64,000 bases of DNA, from the NCBI GenBank assembly GCA_026826555.1, contig JAKSZT010054396.1:13719200-13783199 (forward strand), given 5' to 3'. Numbering within the stretch: the stretch's first letter is position 1; every line of letters starts with the position of its first letter. Below are positions 23,388 through 35,554 of the stretch, in pieces. The DNA is from Tolypeutes matacus (taxonomy: Eukaryota > Chordata > Mammalia > Cingulata > Chlamyphoridae). The translations under genes and the position numbers were made by a program. The notes beneath the pieces were generated by a model. That model was not told the origin of the DNA. It searched no databases and worked only from the letters and a program-made list of their open reading frames with translations.

Positions 23388-23411
23388 CCACACACACACA
23401 CACACACACAA
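23388..23411. repeat. (CA)n microsatellite
   Basis: About eleven perfect CA units. Confidence 0.95.
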
Positions 23412-23754
23412 CTCCGGAGTGATGGGACTACCCACTCACAAAGACTCTTCTCAAATATTGAACAACATCCTGAATCAGAGAGAGGGTGTCATATTGTTGC
23501 TTGAAGGAATTGACAATCTATGGTTCCTTCTGCCCCAGTGGACAAAATGTGTTTCATTTACTCATACATTAATTAATTCCTAAAGGATCAGTCTTCTGTA
23601 GAAATACAGAAAGGAAAAGTGATGGTGTTTGGAAGAAAAAAAGAGCAGAAAAGACAGAGGACAAAAAGCAATACCAACTTTACTTGACAGGGCGAAAGAG
23701 GGATATAATAATTTGAAAATCTGCAAACTATTCTCTGCAGTTGAAGAGATAAGC

Positions 23755-23930
23755 TTCCTAAATGCTAGGCACGGTATATGCATTAATTCATTTAGTCCCT
23801 GCAACATTAAAAAAAAAATAGGTATTTTGTTCCCACTTTACAGATATGGAAATGGAGACCAGGAGCAGTTAAGTAACTTAACACAAGGCTAGGTTTGAAC
23901 TCCAAAGGTTGATCTTTTTATACCACACCA
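23755..23930 (-). mobile_element. MIR SINE fragment
   Basis: AATGCTAGGCACGGTATATGC, CCCACTTTACAGATATGGAAATGGAG, AAGTAACTTAACACAAGGCTAG and ACCACACCATGCT form reversed MIR. Confidence 0.75.
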
Positions 23931-25260
23931 TGCTAAGGAGTTCATGTCCTTCAAACAAATCCCCCACGGGCTTGTCCCTAACACCAGGTATTTCCCTATT
24001 AGTGATGCATGCCTTTGAGGTAACGGATTGTGTTCTGCTAAAATGTAAAGGTTCCTGGAAGTACGACAAATAAATGAGCTACTCAGAGAGGAGGTCACTT
24101 CAGAGTTCATCCAAGGCTAATACACTTTGATTGGGATAAGAATACTGCCCATGTAAAGTGCACTGGTAGAAGTAGTAAGCAGTAAGGGTTCCAGTGGGCA
24201 GAAGAGAACTTGGGTACTACTGTAGGCGGGAAGGGTAGGGAGGAGGAAGCAGGGGATGTTAAAAGAACGAAAACCCCAAAAGTAGCCCAGGTGGAAAATC
24301 CAATAAATATATGGACACTATGAGAAAAACAAAGTAAACACCAATTTTTCTGTTCTTAAGAACCTACGTAGAGAAAGACATTATAGAAACTCCTTGTGCA
24401 AAAATGACCTGTGCTATTCTGTGCTCATTGCAGGTTCCTCTTCAATAAGGGAGAAGGTATAGGGCCCAATGTGACTGCAATCTCAGACCCTGTAATCCAG
24501 AACCATGAAGACAGTCAAGTCCCCAGGGTAAAAGTTCAAGAGCCAGTGTCCAGAAGCACAGCTGAGAGCAGGGAGACACAGTCAAGAAACACAGCACTCA
24601 AAATGCATCTCCAGTTCTGGCCCACATTGAGAAATCTTCAATACTTCAGACCTGTTTCCTCCCTTATATACATGAATAGCTGGGCCCCTCTGCCTGTCCA
24701 AGTATACACAGGAAGGGTCAAGTAAACCCTACCCCTCAGGGAAAAATTCCCCTAGATCATTCTTTCAATGCTCACCTAGGCACTTAACAACTTAAACTAG
24801 GGGCAGAGAACTCCTACACATGTCCTCAAATTAATATCAATTGGCTTGGAAGGGTCAAAACTTACTAGGTAGAAACGACATCACGGACCAATGAGAAAAC
24901 AGAAGTAGACAACACTCTCTTTTGTCTTCTGAAAGAAGATAGAAGGTAGGAAAATAAGTCTTTGTGCTAACACTCCGTCCTCCTTGTAGCAGAGGCTACT
25001 AAAGGGCTAGAAAGCTCGCCCACAATTTAGAAAGAACCTGCTCCTAAGCCTTGGGGTAGGCAGAAGCAGGCCTGTAAAACGTAGGGGTGGAGCTAGAGAG
25101 CTGAATTATGCTGCAGAATATAATGAGAGTGACTGAGACGCAGCAAGAGAGGAAAGAAAGGATGCACCACAGTAGGGTGGCAAAAGTCTTTTAAGACCAG
25201 AGATACCTAAGACCATTAGCTTTTTTTTTTCCAAGAGAAATAACACTGATACTCAATTTC
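23931..25260. other. Unique intron sequence
   Basis: MAP2K1 intron 1. No gene or repeat family recognised. Confidence 0.45.
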
Positions 25261-25264
25261 TTCT

Positions 25265-25590
25265 GATTTTTTTTTCCCCACCATATATTCCTTCTTTCCC
25301 ACTCCATCTCCTTGTAACCTCTAATCGACTTTCTCTCTGTGAATCTGCTATTTCTAGACATTTCTTATATGTGACATCATGCACTATTTGCCCTTATGTG
25401 CCTTATTTCACCAAGCATAATGTTTTCAAGGTTCCTCCATGTTGCAGTATGTCTCAGAATTTCATTCTTTTTATGGCCAAATAATACTCCATTGTTTGTA
25501 TGTATCACATTTTGTTTATTCATGGTTCGGGTGATGGACCCTAGGGTTGTTTCCACCTCTTGGCTATTAGACTGTTAGTTCTTAAGTTGT
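25265..25590 (-). mobile_element. Old L1 fragment, antisense
   Basis: CACCAAGCATAATGTTTTCAAGG, CTCCATGTTGCAGTATGTCTCAGAATTTCATTC and GGCCAAATAATACTCCATTG are antisense L1M wording. Confidence 0.8.
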
Positions 25591-25829
25591 CTTTATTGCT
25601 ATGATAAAATACTCCCCACCCCAGATCTTCAATCCAATCTTCTGTGCACACAAATAGCCTTCTGTAAGTTTTTGTTCATGCTGTTGTTTGGTGGAAACCA
25701 AGGGAAAGGGTCTGAATTCCAAGTCCAGCTCAAAACACAGCAGAAAGAAGCTACTCCTACCTACAAGACAACTTGAGTAGATATCTGGGTTATACCCATT
25801 TATGCCTACAGCTGTGAAAATGCAATGCA

Positions 25830-26460
25830 GATTTATTATGGAGCACCCACTGTGTCACAGGCACTAAGTATGCTAGAGGCTAAGAAGGTACAGCTGAGGA
25901 AGACAAGGGCCCTGCCCTCAAGGTACGCTCAGTGTATGCACCTATATATGTGTGTGTGTTTATGTGTAAGAGACAGGGAGAGAAAGGAGAGAGCAGGACA
26001 GATCACAGTGCAAGCCAAATACAGAAAAGGATACTGACAAGTAAACCAACAATTACAGAGAAGGGTAGATCAAAAATGCCGAGAGTGAGGCATGCACTGG
26101 GTGCTATGGGAACTCAGAGAAAAGCCCCTCAATACTGTCTGAAATGAGGAAGGGAAAGCGAAGGTCAGAAAGTACAATGCCCAACTTAGTCATGAAGGAT
26201 AAGAGTCAATTCCCCTAGCAGATGAAAAGGGAACGGCAGTCCAGGCTTGGGCATCAGCATGTGCATGAAGCACTTTTAGTTACAAGGAGTTTCAAGTGGC
26301 CAGAGAGTAGTTGCATCCAGGAGAGAGCTAAGATGAGACTGGGGGTGGGGGGGTGGGGGTAAGCTGGGGCTAGACCATGAAAGGCATAGCATACCATGCT
26401 AAGGAGTTTGGTTTTTTGAAACGGGGTAGTGTGGGAAGGAGATTTAGTCTTCTATTAACT
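25830..26460 (-). mobile_element. L2 LINE, long diverged copy
   Basis: GGAGCACCCACTGTGTCACAGGCACTAAG, AAGGGCCCTGCCCTCAAGG, TGCTATGGGAACTCAGAGA, CATGTGCATGAAGC and CATAGCATACCATGCTAAGGAGTTTGG keep the order of reversed L2. The 1.87-kb family member at 26489 inserted just beyond it. Confidence 0.6.
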
Positions 26461-26488
26461 TGACCAGGCATAAAAAAGTAATATGTGC

Positions 26489-28333
26489 GGAGCAAGGTGG
26501 ACTGTGGACGGGGTCCTGCCCGGGGGTCTGTGCTGTGCACGCGTGGAGTGAGAAGCTTGGAACATCTATCTGCGCGGATCAACGGCGTGGATGGAACGTA
26601 AGTGTATTTGATTATTTTATGGACTACATGTTCATGGAGGATTTGGATCACAGAAGGGTTACAATGGGTACTGCAGGGGATTATTGGTGGGGGGTGTCTG
26701 GGAGGGGGGTTTCATGGGAATTAGTTCATCTGAATATACATGAAAGATATACAAAATCGTTCAAAAGATCAAAAGATGGGGCATGGTCACGATGGGTGGA
26801 CAATCACACAATAAATGAGGGAATCTGAATTCCTAGCCTGGAGAGCTCTGCCACAGTCTCCAAGGGAGCAGCAATAGTCCTCTGAGTGTAGGGACAGTGT
26901 CTGTCAAAAGAGGATGACCCACTGATGTGTTCTTTTTATTGATGACTACCCTTGTGAGTCTTTACTCTTGTAACTGAGGCATACCTGCAGTTGTGGGGTG
27001 CCTAAGGGTTGCCACCTGAGAGCCTCCTTGTTGTTCAAATGTGGCCTCTCTCTAAGCCAAACTCAGCATATGATTGCATTACCTTCCCCCCAACGTGGGA
27101 CATGACTCCCGGGGATGAGCCTCCCTGGCCACGAGGGATTAATACCAAGTGCCAACTAGCAACACAACTAGAAAAAGACCTTGAATTAATGGGGGAAAAG
27201 GTAAAAACAAATGAGTTCAAGTGGCTAAGAGACTTCAAAGAGAGTCGGGAGGTCATCCCAGAGGTAACTCTTACGCACACCTCAGTAGGAGTTCATAGAA
27301 CATCTAAGTGCCTATCACCCCACACAGAGTGGCTCCTGAGAGCTCTGGAGACACCCAGGTCCTATATAAGTGGGGATAGACCCAGAGACTGATGCCTTAT
27401 CAGTGGGCTCTATTTTGGAATCTGTGCTCCTGAGAGTGACAGAATTGGACTCAAATAAGTCCTCCCTGCACATGGTTCATCAGTCCCTTCTATTCAAACC
27501 TATATGTGATGCTGAAGTTTTTAGGTATACTTCCAGAGACTGGAGCCTCCCGCCTACCTATGTGCCAGGTGTGCATGGAATCTCGGTGGAGCTGCAACTC
27601 CTACCCTACAGCTCAATGGACTCATCCAAGTCACCTGGCGAGGAGACAACGATGGGCAATGGCCATCCCAGGGAATGGAGAGGGCCTGCATCTGCAGGCA
27701 GGATCATCCCACCCACCATATCCATGGGATATAAGCCCTCTCTCACTTGGAGGTGGAGTGGACATCACCATCCCAGTCCCCTCAGGATTAGGGGAAGAAC
27801 TATGGACTAGAGTGGACTTGATGGTATTCTCTTGTTCACATATGGTGATTCTAGCAATGGAAGAAATTATAACAATGAGGTGGAGCCAGTGGCCACTTGA
27901 CACTTTTGGGGCAGGGAGGGGACGAGCAGTTGAAATACAGGGGCTTCTTTGGGATTTGGAGGTTGTCCTGAGTACCATTGTGGCAACGGATGTAGGCCAT
28001 TTTAAATCAGCACACACCACTCAGAACTGTGTGGGAGAGAGTGTGGTCTATGGTTGGTGGCAAGACCCCAGGATGTGTAAGTCCATTGAGGGTGGTGGGC
28101 CACACTTGTGGGAGATGTTTGTGTGGGATGTGGTGGGAGGTGTGGGAGGTGGGCAACATGGGAATCCCAGTGGGTTCTGTGTAATATTTTGGGTAATCTA
28201 AGCACCTCTTAAAATATATTTATATATATATATAAATAACATTTTTGTAAGCAAATGCACATATATGCATATATATTTAGAGATCATTTTGCAAATGTTG
28301 GTATGTATTGTAAAAATTTTTATTTTTACCCAC

Positions 28334-28360
<27 letters not shown>
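26489..28360 (+). mobile_element. Unrecognised non-LTR-type retroposon family, longest copy (1.87 kb)
   Basis: A 1872-bp insertion with a 16-bp perfect duplication AAAAAGTAATATGTGC (26473-26488 and 28361-28376) and a 23-A-plus tail. It starts with a CpG-containing segment of about 110 bp, then AT-moderate sequence with several landmarks: GAGAGCTCTGCCACAGTCTCC, GTGGGGTGCCTAAGGGTTGCC, TGGCCTCTCTCTAAGCCAAACTCAGC, GACAGAATTGGACTCAA and TATGGACTAGAGTGGACTTG. The same landmarks recur at 59545-60975, and the last part at 42006-42895 and 32843-32984. Open frames up to 231 codons exist but the frame is not kept in the other copies. The extreme 3' end resembles L1 3' UTR tails. I do not recognise a named family. 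Confidence 0.75.
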
Positions 28361-28369
<9 letters not shown>

Positions 28370-28378
28370 TATGTGCTC

Positions 28379-28811
28379 CTATGGACCATGATTAGTGGTG
28401 ACAGTCTGATGATATTATCTCATAATCTGTAACAAATGTTCTACCACAGCGTGGTGTGTTGGTGAAGGGGTGTTGAATAGGAATTCTACACATGTGCATG
28501 ATTGTTTTATAAATTCACAACTTCTGTAATAAAAATATATTTTACAAAAATAATAGGGTAGGTTGGGGGAAAAATACACCAAATGTAAGATATGGACTAT
28601 AGTTAGTAATATTTTGAAGATATTCTTTCATAATTTGTAACAAATGTTTCATAACAATGCAAGGTGGTGGTGATGGGGTGATATATGGGACCTCTGTATG
28701 ATGTTATGCATGTTTGTTTTATAAGTTCACAACTTTTACTATACACTTTTTGTTTATGTATGTTCATGTATAAATGATATACTTCAATAAAACTTAAAAA
28801 AATAAAAATTT
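28379..28811 (+). mobile_element. Element with L1-like 3' tail, inserted at the same site
   Basis: Two tail-like segments in tandem (28379-28545 and 28560-28800; GGACTATAGTTAGTAATATTTTG, TGTTTCATAACAATGCAAGG, TGTATGATGTTATGCATG, CTTCAATAAAAC). The second matches the tail of the composite elements at 8304 and 33142. The block is bounded by AAAAAGTAATATGTGCTC (28361-28378) and AAAAAGTAACGTGTGCTC (28812-28829). Confidence 0.65.
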
Positions 28812-29119
28812 AAAAAGTAACGTGTGCTCATTGCAAAAAAATCCCAACAGTCCAGGAATGTATGGTCTAAAGTAAAACTCTATGTTCCACCTTCCCCCAG
28901 ATAACTATTATTAACAGTATTGAAAATGTATTCTTCTAGATGCCTTCTAAGTCTAGACTCCTATTTCTAATATGTATATATAGGATGTTTTTATTTTGTT
29001 TTAACAAAAATAGAACTGTAAAATACACATTATTCTGCAATAGCAAATTCTGTAATAAGAAAGTGACACAATCAGTTTTATATTTTGGAACCAATTGTCG
29101 GGCAATAATATGGAAGAGA

Positions 29120-29420
29120 GCTTAGGGATGGCGGAGACAAGGTAGGGCAATCAGCTTGAAGTCAATAAGGCAAGCAAAAGATGAGAGTTTGAACACGACA
29201 GTAACTGGGGGGATAGAGAAGAGGACAGATGGAAGAGCCCAAAGTTAAGACTTAGTAAGACTGGGTGATTACTTGGATATAAAAAGGGAGAAGGAGTCAA
29301 GATGACCCCAGGGATCTGGCTGGACATCACAATGATGAAGACTCGGCTGCTTTGGGGATGGGGCACATGAGGATTGAATCTACATTTGGACAAGCTGAGC
29401 TGGAGGTACCCTGTAGACTC
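29120..29420 (-). mobile_element. Possible L2 relic
   Basis: GGATAAAAAGGG/CAGATGGAAGAGCCC and GACTGGGTGATTACTTGGAT wording loosely follows reversed L2. Low confidence. Confidence 0.35.
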
Positions 29421-30948
29421 TACAAGCACAGACATGCAGTATGTCGTTGACCAAATATGCCAGAAGCTTGCAACAGAGTTCTGAAGCACACACTCAGAAG
29501 TCTAAAATGGGGGCTGGAGCCAGGAATATGGAGGAAATCGAAAGGGCAAATGTAAAGGATCAAAGAGAAGAGCCAAAGAACACCAAGCAAGGCCAAGATC
29601 CTACTTTGGGGATGACAGTCCTTCGCTCCTCCAAGTGGAGGCAGTCATTCACCCCTTGGGTTCCCATGGCCTGTACCCTACAACACCACATGTTTAGAGT
29701 GTTTTGTGACATCATCTTGCAATTACATGCTCATAATTCTCAACTAGGCAGGAGTATCCCCCAGAGTCTAGCCCAATGTGAAGCATTCAATAAACATTGA
29801 AAAAATGCCTACTAAAGGGAACTATGTGGAAATATCCAAACACTATAGAGATTGATGAGCATTTGCTATGACAGATTTCCTTGCTTGTTAAATTCTTTTC
29901 CTTTCCTTTCAAGTTGCTTAAATTTATAATTTGTTTTATTATTATTATGGATAGGTAGACACAGAGAAGTGACATAACTTTAAACATGAATGAATAGAAT
30001 GAATTTTTCATTCTAGCTAGAGCAAGTTGGTTGCCTTAAGTCTCAAAAGTTTCATGTACAATGTTTTATTTTTTAAATGTTTGCTCTAATCCCACTTGGA
30101 AAAATGCAGTGTCAAACACCAAGAAAAAGCAGTCAAACTTATCAAGATGGTCCTAGCACACCAGCCTAGAAAGCCTTAGGATGTTAAGAATTCAGCAAAG
30201 AGCAGCCTGACATCTTAGCATCTAAAAAATTCCTGAAGAATACTTCTTTTAATATTTAAACATCTAAAATGCATGCAAGATATCACAGTTTGACTAGGAT
30301 GCAATTTTAGGGCCCGATCACCCATAATAAGCTCTCATGAAGTAGACATTTGGGTTAATGCAAAAATTCTAGTTTGGAACTTTCCTGGAGTCAAGAGCAT
30401 GCAATGAAGGAGATACTGACTGGCTTCCTTGAGGCAAAGGGCAGTGTGGGAATAGGAAGTTTAAAAACTGCTGGGCTCAGCTTTCCAGGTCCTTGGAGGT
30501 CCAGTTTGGGAACTTCTCTTTTAGGTGCTTAGTCATTTCATTACCTGGCCTAAGGACAAACTAAAAGAAGCCTTTGACAGTACAGCCAAATCCAGCCCAC
30601 CATTTACATCAGTTTATAGTAAAGGCAGAGGTGTTTCTCACATATCAACCCATAGTCCTGGAGCCAATTTACATTATTGCACTGATAATTAATGATTTAT
30701 ATTATTGCTGAGATACATTATTACTATCTATGCAAGTTTTTAAATGATGATTGCTTTTCCAGCGACACCAAAGTTCATTGAATTCAGTTCATCTATTTCA
30801 TTTTATAAATGTTATTACTGGATCCCTGAGGACTATTTTTATTTGTAAAATTGTACCCTCCATCAATAATCTACCTTCATGTATAAACAGTTCTTTTAAC
30901 AAAAGGTACCAAAATTGTGACAACAACCCTGAACTTGAAGAGGTCAGG
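29421..30948. other. Intron sequence with few recognisable features
   Basis: A short L2 terminus (AAGCATTCAATAAACATTG) lies at about 29780. Otherwise no gene or repeat recognised. Confidence 0.45.
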
Positions 30949-31410
30949 GGGCAGGGGGGTGCGGATGTGGCTCAAATGGTTGGGCATCTGTCTGCCATAT
31001 GGAGGTACCTGGGTTCGATCCCCAGGACCTCCTGGTAAAATTAAAATATATATATAGAGAGAGAGAAGGCGCATGGGCTGCCAGGCTCTGTGTGCCGGTG
31101 AGCCGCCAGGCCCCGGGAGCCATGCAGCAAGATGATGACGTAACAGGAGAGAGACACAGGGGAGAGACCAGATGAGATGTTCTGAAAACCAGGAATCGAG
31201 GTGGCGAAGGTGGCAGAACACCTCTCTCCTACATCGGAGGTCTCCCGGATCGAATCCTGGTGAAGAATGGAGGAAAAGGAGGAGAAGAGATGGCAGGAAA
31301 CAGACACAGAGAATTGCCCAGCGAATGGACACAAAACAGCAAATGGGGAAGGGGGGAGTTTAAAATGGATAAAGTAAATAAATAAATCTTAAAAAAAAAA
31401 AAAAAAAAAA
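30949..31410 (+). mobile_element. Dimeric DAS SINE
   Basis: Two tRNA-like units: unit 1 at about 30957-31035 (GGTGCGGATGTGGCTCAAATGG, GGTTCGATCCCCAGGACC) and unit 2 at about 31195-31265 (GAATCGAGGTGGCGAAGG, GGATCGAATCCTGGTG). A GA/TA-rich bridge, two CCAGGC units and the linker GATGATGACGTAACAGGAGA join them. Tail ends in 21 A. Duplication AAGAGGTCAGG (30938-30948 and 31410-31420). Confidence 0.93.
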
Positions 31411-31519
31411 AGAGGTCAGGAGCTCTCTATCAATTCTGCCACTAACTGGTCATCTGACCTTGAACAAGATCTCTGGTCTACATTAAAAGGAAGCATGTCC
31501 TCTATAACAAGAGACTGGA

Positions 31520-31557
31520 GAATGGGTGGGAATTTTGTGAATGGGTGGGAATTTTGT
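31520..31557. repeat. 19-bp tandem duplication
   Basis: GAATGGGTGGGAATTTTGT occurs twice without a spacer. Confidence 0.95.
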
Positions 31558-31608
31558 TTGTTTGTTTTTGTTTTGTTTTTGGAAGGGCAAGAAAGTCAAA
31601 TAGCCAAA

Positions 31609-31641
<33 letters not shown>

Positions 31642-31645
31642 TTTG
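31609..31645. repeat. (TA)n followed by a T run
   Basis: About ten TA/AT units and eleven T. It may be the reversed tail of an old retroposon to the right (AACACTTTATTG-type wording). Confidence 0.8.
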
Positions 31646-32739
31646 CCTAAATATGAACACTTTATTGTATGTCATTTATATATCAACAAAGCTGTCTTTA
31701 AAAAGATAATAAAATAAGTAAATACAAAGCAAAATAGGCAATGAAATCAAGAAAGAGAATACTGAATTAAATCAATAAAGGATAATTCAAAACAAACCCC
31801 TGCTACAATCTTTTAAGTCAGCCACAGTGAAGCAGCTTAATCTTTCTTTGCAAAATTTATTTTTTTACTATTTTTATTTTTTTAAAAAAGATACTTAGAT
31901 TATATAAATGTTACATAATGTGCTTTGAAGTGAAAAAATAGGCAAACACATTGAAGAGATGCTTTTCTAAAAACCATACCATTCTTCTAATTTATTCTTG
32001 GTTAGAAAAGAGTATGATTTTGGATGACACTTCATGTTCACTGTGATGCCTCAAAGGGCATTAAAGAATATACCAATGATCAAGAATAGAAAAAACTGTA
32101 CTGAGACAATACTCCACTAAAGATTAAACGTGGGTTATTAGCTGTGGGGGAAAAATAACACAACTGCAAAACCAGCACTATTAGCGTTCTTTGGATCTTG
32201 GCCACTTTAGGTCAAAACCCTGCAGGGTCTGCCTGGCATTTGAAAAAGCAGCTCTTATAACAGCAGATAAAAAGATCTGTCCATGGAGCTCTTCACTTGT
32301 CCCTACCTACTTCCTTTTCTTTCAAAGGAGAACAGTTCTCATTTACCCAATGGCTTGCCACATCCTGCTTTGAAACTACTTACCAGGAGCTGCGTGGGTT
32401 ATTCTGAAAGGAGCATTAACTCCTTCAGGCTCCCAGACAACTAGTATTTTTATGACATCCCTACCCATCATGGTCATAGCATCTAGTAAGCAGAATCTAG
32501 TTGACCAGATAATACTCCCAACTTCCTTTGTGCCAGGCACTGCATCAAGCACTTTATCCACAACAAGCAGAATTGGGCAGGATCCACATCACTTTGTCTC
32601 ATCTGAGCCTTACTTAATCAGTCAACCCCATAGGACAAGGAGACAAGATGATTCAAGAATAGTTATCAAGAAACTGAGTACATATAGCATTGCACTTGAT
32701 ATTGGTGAAAACCCAATTGAACAAAGCTTCCATTCCACT

Positions 32740-33035
32740 TGAGCTCTGTGAACTACCATTGAAATCATTCATTCCATACTTACTGACCACCTACTACATG
32801 CCAGGCCTGGACAACAGATAGGGCATCAACACTAAACTCTTAATGTGTCACAATAATGAAGGATGTTGTTTATGTGGGAGGGTGTGGGGAGTAGGGCATT
32901 TGGGAATCCCTGTATTTTTTGTGTAACATTTATGTAACCTAAGTATCTTTTAAAAAATAAATTATAAAAAAAAAAAAAAAAGATTAAACTCTTATTCTCA
33001 AGAAGCTCACAATTTAGGTAGTGAGGCAGTATGCA
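32740..33035 (-). mobile_element. L2 3' region, interrupted
   Basis: CATTCATTCCATACTTACTGACCACCTACTACATGCCAGGCC and, after the insertion at 32843, TTCTCAAGAAGCTCACAATTTAGGTAGTGAGGC are reversed L2. Confidence 0.75.
32843..32984 (+). mobile_element. 5'-truncated copy of the 1.87-kb family
   Basis: About 140 bp matching the very 3' end of the copies at 59545 and 42006 (AATGAAGGATGTTGTTTATGTGGG, GGGAATCCCTGTATTTTTTGTG, ATTTATGTAACCTAAG) with a poly(A) tail. It split the L2 and has the 10-bp duplication TAAACTCTTA (32833-32842 and 32985-32994). Confidence 0.88.
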
Positions 33036-33141
33036 CTGCTGCCACCCTAGTGATTTGCCTCCTGAATAGCTCATGCACAGTGCAACTGGAGCCTTTCCAT
33101 GAGAAGACCAAGCAAAGTTTCATGGTCAAGATAATATCTGA

Positions 33142-34086
33142 GTGCAAATATTCTCGCTGTCCTGATTTTGTGATAATCAGGGTAGGCTAAACATTTACTA
33201 TATTAGAAACCATGCATGTGTCTCCAGACCTAGTTTTTCTCCCTAGGTCTGGTTTTTAGAATGCTGGCGATAAACTAAGCTTGATTTATTATATGACCAT
33301 CTTGTATGGGAAAAGACTGTAACTTTATGTATCTTTGGTCAACCTTAAGAGATATAGCAGGGGGACGGATGTGGCTTGGGTGGTTGAGCGTCTGTCTCCC
33401 TTTCGGAGGGACCTGGGTTCAATCCCCAGGACTTCCCGGTAAAAAAGAAAAAAAGAAAAATATAGAATGCATGTGGGCCACCAGGCTCCGTGTGCCATCA
33501 GGCCCCACAAGCGGGTGAGCCCCCCAGGCCCCGTGCACGGATGCGCCATCAGGCCCTGCAAGCCATGCAGCAAGATGATGACCTAACAGGAGAGTGACAT
33601 AAGGGGAAGCCAAGACGAGACGTGCCGACAAACCAGGAACTAAGGTGGTGCAGGTGGTTGGATGCCTCTCTCCCACATCGGGGGTTCCGAGGATCGAATC
33701 CCAGTGAAGACAAGACGAGAAGGATGAGACAAGAGGGCAGAAAACGAACACAGAGTTGCCCAGTGAATGGACACAAAAACAGCAAAAACAGGGGCGGGGG
33801 GGGTAAAAATGAATAAAAGTAAATAAATAAATAAATCATTTTTTAAAAATGTTTACGGGAATAGGATACAGACTATAGAGACTATAGTTAGTAGTAATAC
33901 TTTGACAATGCTCTTTCATAATTTGTTAACAAATGTTTCACAACAATGCAAACTATTTGTGGTGGGTTGATGTGTGGGAGCCCTGTATGATGTTCTGCAT
34001 GTTTGTTTTGTAAATTCACAATGTTTACTGAACACTTATAGTTTATGTATAAATTCAATAAATTGTTTAAAAAAAAAAAAAAAAAA
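33142..34086 (+). mobile_element. Composite DAS-containing retroposon, copy 2
   Basis: A 945-bp unit with a perfect 14-bp duplication AAGATAATATCTGA (33128-33141 and 34087-34100) and an 18-A tail. It has the same order of parts as the unit at 8304: a 220-bp 5' segment beginning GTGCAAATATTCTCGCTGTCC; DAS unit 1 (GGGACGGATGTGGCTTGGG); a VNTR of about four CCA(C/T)CAGGC(C/T)CC units; DAS unit 2 (GAACTAAGGTGGTGCAGGTGG); an AACAGCAAAAACAGGGGCGG segment; and the ACTATAGTTAGTAGTAATAC tail. Overall identity to copy 1 is high by eye. The most obvious differences are VNTR length and small indels. Confidence 0.85.
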
Positions 34087-34164
34087 AAGATAATATCTGA
34101 CTTCAGCCCGAACACTGGCAATAAACAGGAAGGAGAAACCCCAAACAAAATGTAAATAGTTGTG

Positions 34165-34380
34165 GACATTTGAGTGCTTTCTATGGTTTAGGTGCCATGC
34201 TAAGGACCTTACATTCAACCCTCAAAACAACTCTATTTAAATTAAGTATTATTATCACTCTCGTATTTACTAAAGAGGAAACAGGATCAAAGAGGTTAAA
34301 TAGCCCAATGCACACAGCAGGTAAGGGGTGGAGCTAGGATCCCAGCCTCAGCTGTCTGCCTCCAGAGACCACTCCTATAA
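34165..34380 (-). mobile_element. MIR SINE, long copy
   Basis: GTGCCATGCTAAGGACCTTACATTC, GAGGAAACAGGATCAAAGAGGTTAAATAGCCC and GGTGGAGCTAGGATCCCAGCC form reversed MIR. Confidence 0.8.
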
Positions 34381-35550
34381 AACAAAGTAAGGACACCCAC
34401 AAAAAGCCAGAACAGTATTTAAGGGGAAGTGTCATGGTATTGGCAAAGGAGCAAGGAATAAGAAGTTCTTCTTTCTCCCCTTAATTAGAAGAGACTTCAG
34501 ATCTCTGTAGTTAGGAAAGGAGGAGGAAGATATATTTTTAAAAATCAAGTAATCAATGCATCTCTGACAGACCTGGAGCAGTTAATGTCTGTTGCTAAGG
34601 TTTCCACTGCAGATGCAAGAAAAAGAAGGTCCTCGTGCTTTTTGTCTGGTTGTGGCAGCCAAGACTGAATGGGGGAACACAGGAAATTCTAAAAACATAA
34701 GGAAGGGGAAATAATCTTTGCAACTCAGAAATAAACTTAAAAACAGCAAAGTAAAAAGAAAAAAGAAAAAATTAAGTTATCGATAAACACTGACCACATA
34801 CTACATGTGAGGTATTGTGCAGAGGAAACTCGTTACCTTTAGCCAGATTACAATTGGGCTGCCTAATACAAACAACATCCCAGTGCAGTTCTGTTCAGCC
34901 TCTCTGGCTGGCCAGTCACATGTGTTCCTCTCAGAAGTTCCCATATAGACAAAGACAACATCCACCCACACAGGGAGGACTAGAGTCCAGTCAATGGCAC
35001 ACCAATTACTAAGCTCCCAGACTCTCCAAGTCCATTGGGAGGAGGATAAATGATACTGAAGCTTCTATGACAAATGAGAAGCATTTTTTTGTGTTACATT
35101 TTAATAATCTTCAGCAGTCTGGACACCTGCCTTTGGCTTATACAGCTATCTGCCACATTTAAATCACTAAACTCTGATTTTTAGGATCAAAGAGCCAAAA
35201 GGTATGATGGTGTTACCATTTCAGATTACTTGTTATAAGAAAAATTAATAATCATCTTTTCTCTCCCTCCAAATTCACTTAACCTCCTTTACCACCACCC
35301 CCAAAGTTCAAATCCACACAGGGTGAACCCCAGGCTGCATTTGACTGTAAAGAAATCTGGGATGACTTTACCAAAGATATACCAAGGGAAATATGAAGGC
35401 TAATAGGACATTAATTCCCCCTGTGCTAGGACCTTTAACACTGAGCAAATATTCACCCTTGTTCATTTTAAACTAAACATATCATAGACTCCCCACTAGT
35501 CATAAAGACAGAAGCCAAGGACCAGGCAATAGAGCAGGGCAGAAAACAGG
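34381..35550. other. Intron sequence, no clear feature
   Basis: MAP2K1 intron 1. No gene or repeat recognised. Confidence 0.45.
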
Positions 35551-35554
35551 AGAC

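Noticed and set aside
27009..28201. Open frames of 127, 146 and 231 codons inside the 1.87-kb element
   Set aside because: The frame is not kept in the other copies at 42006 and 59545, and no domain is recognised. They are chance frames in a repeat.
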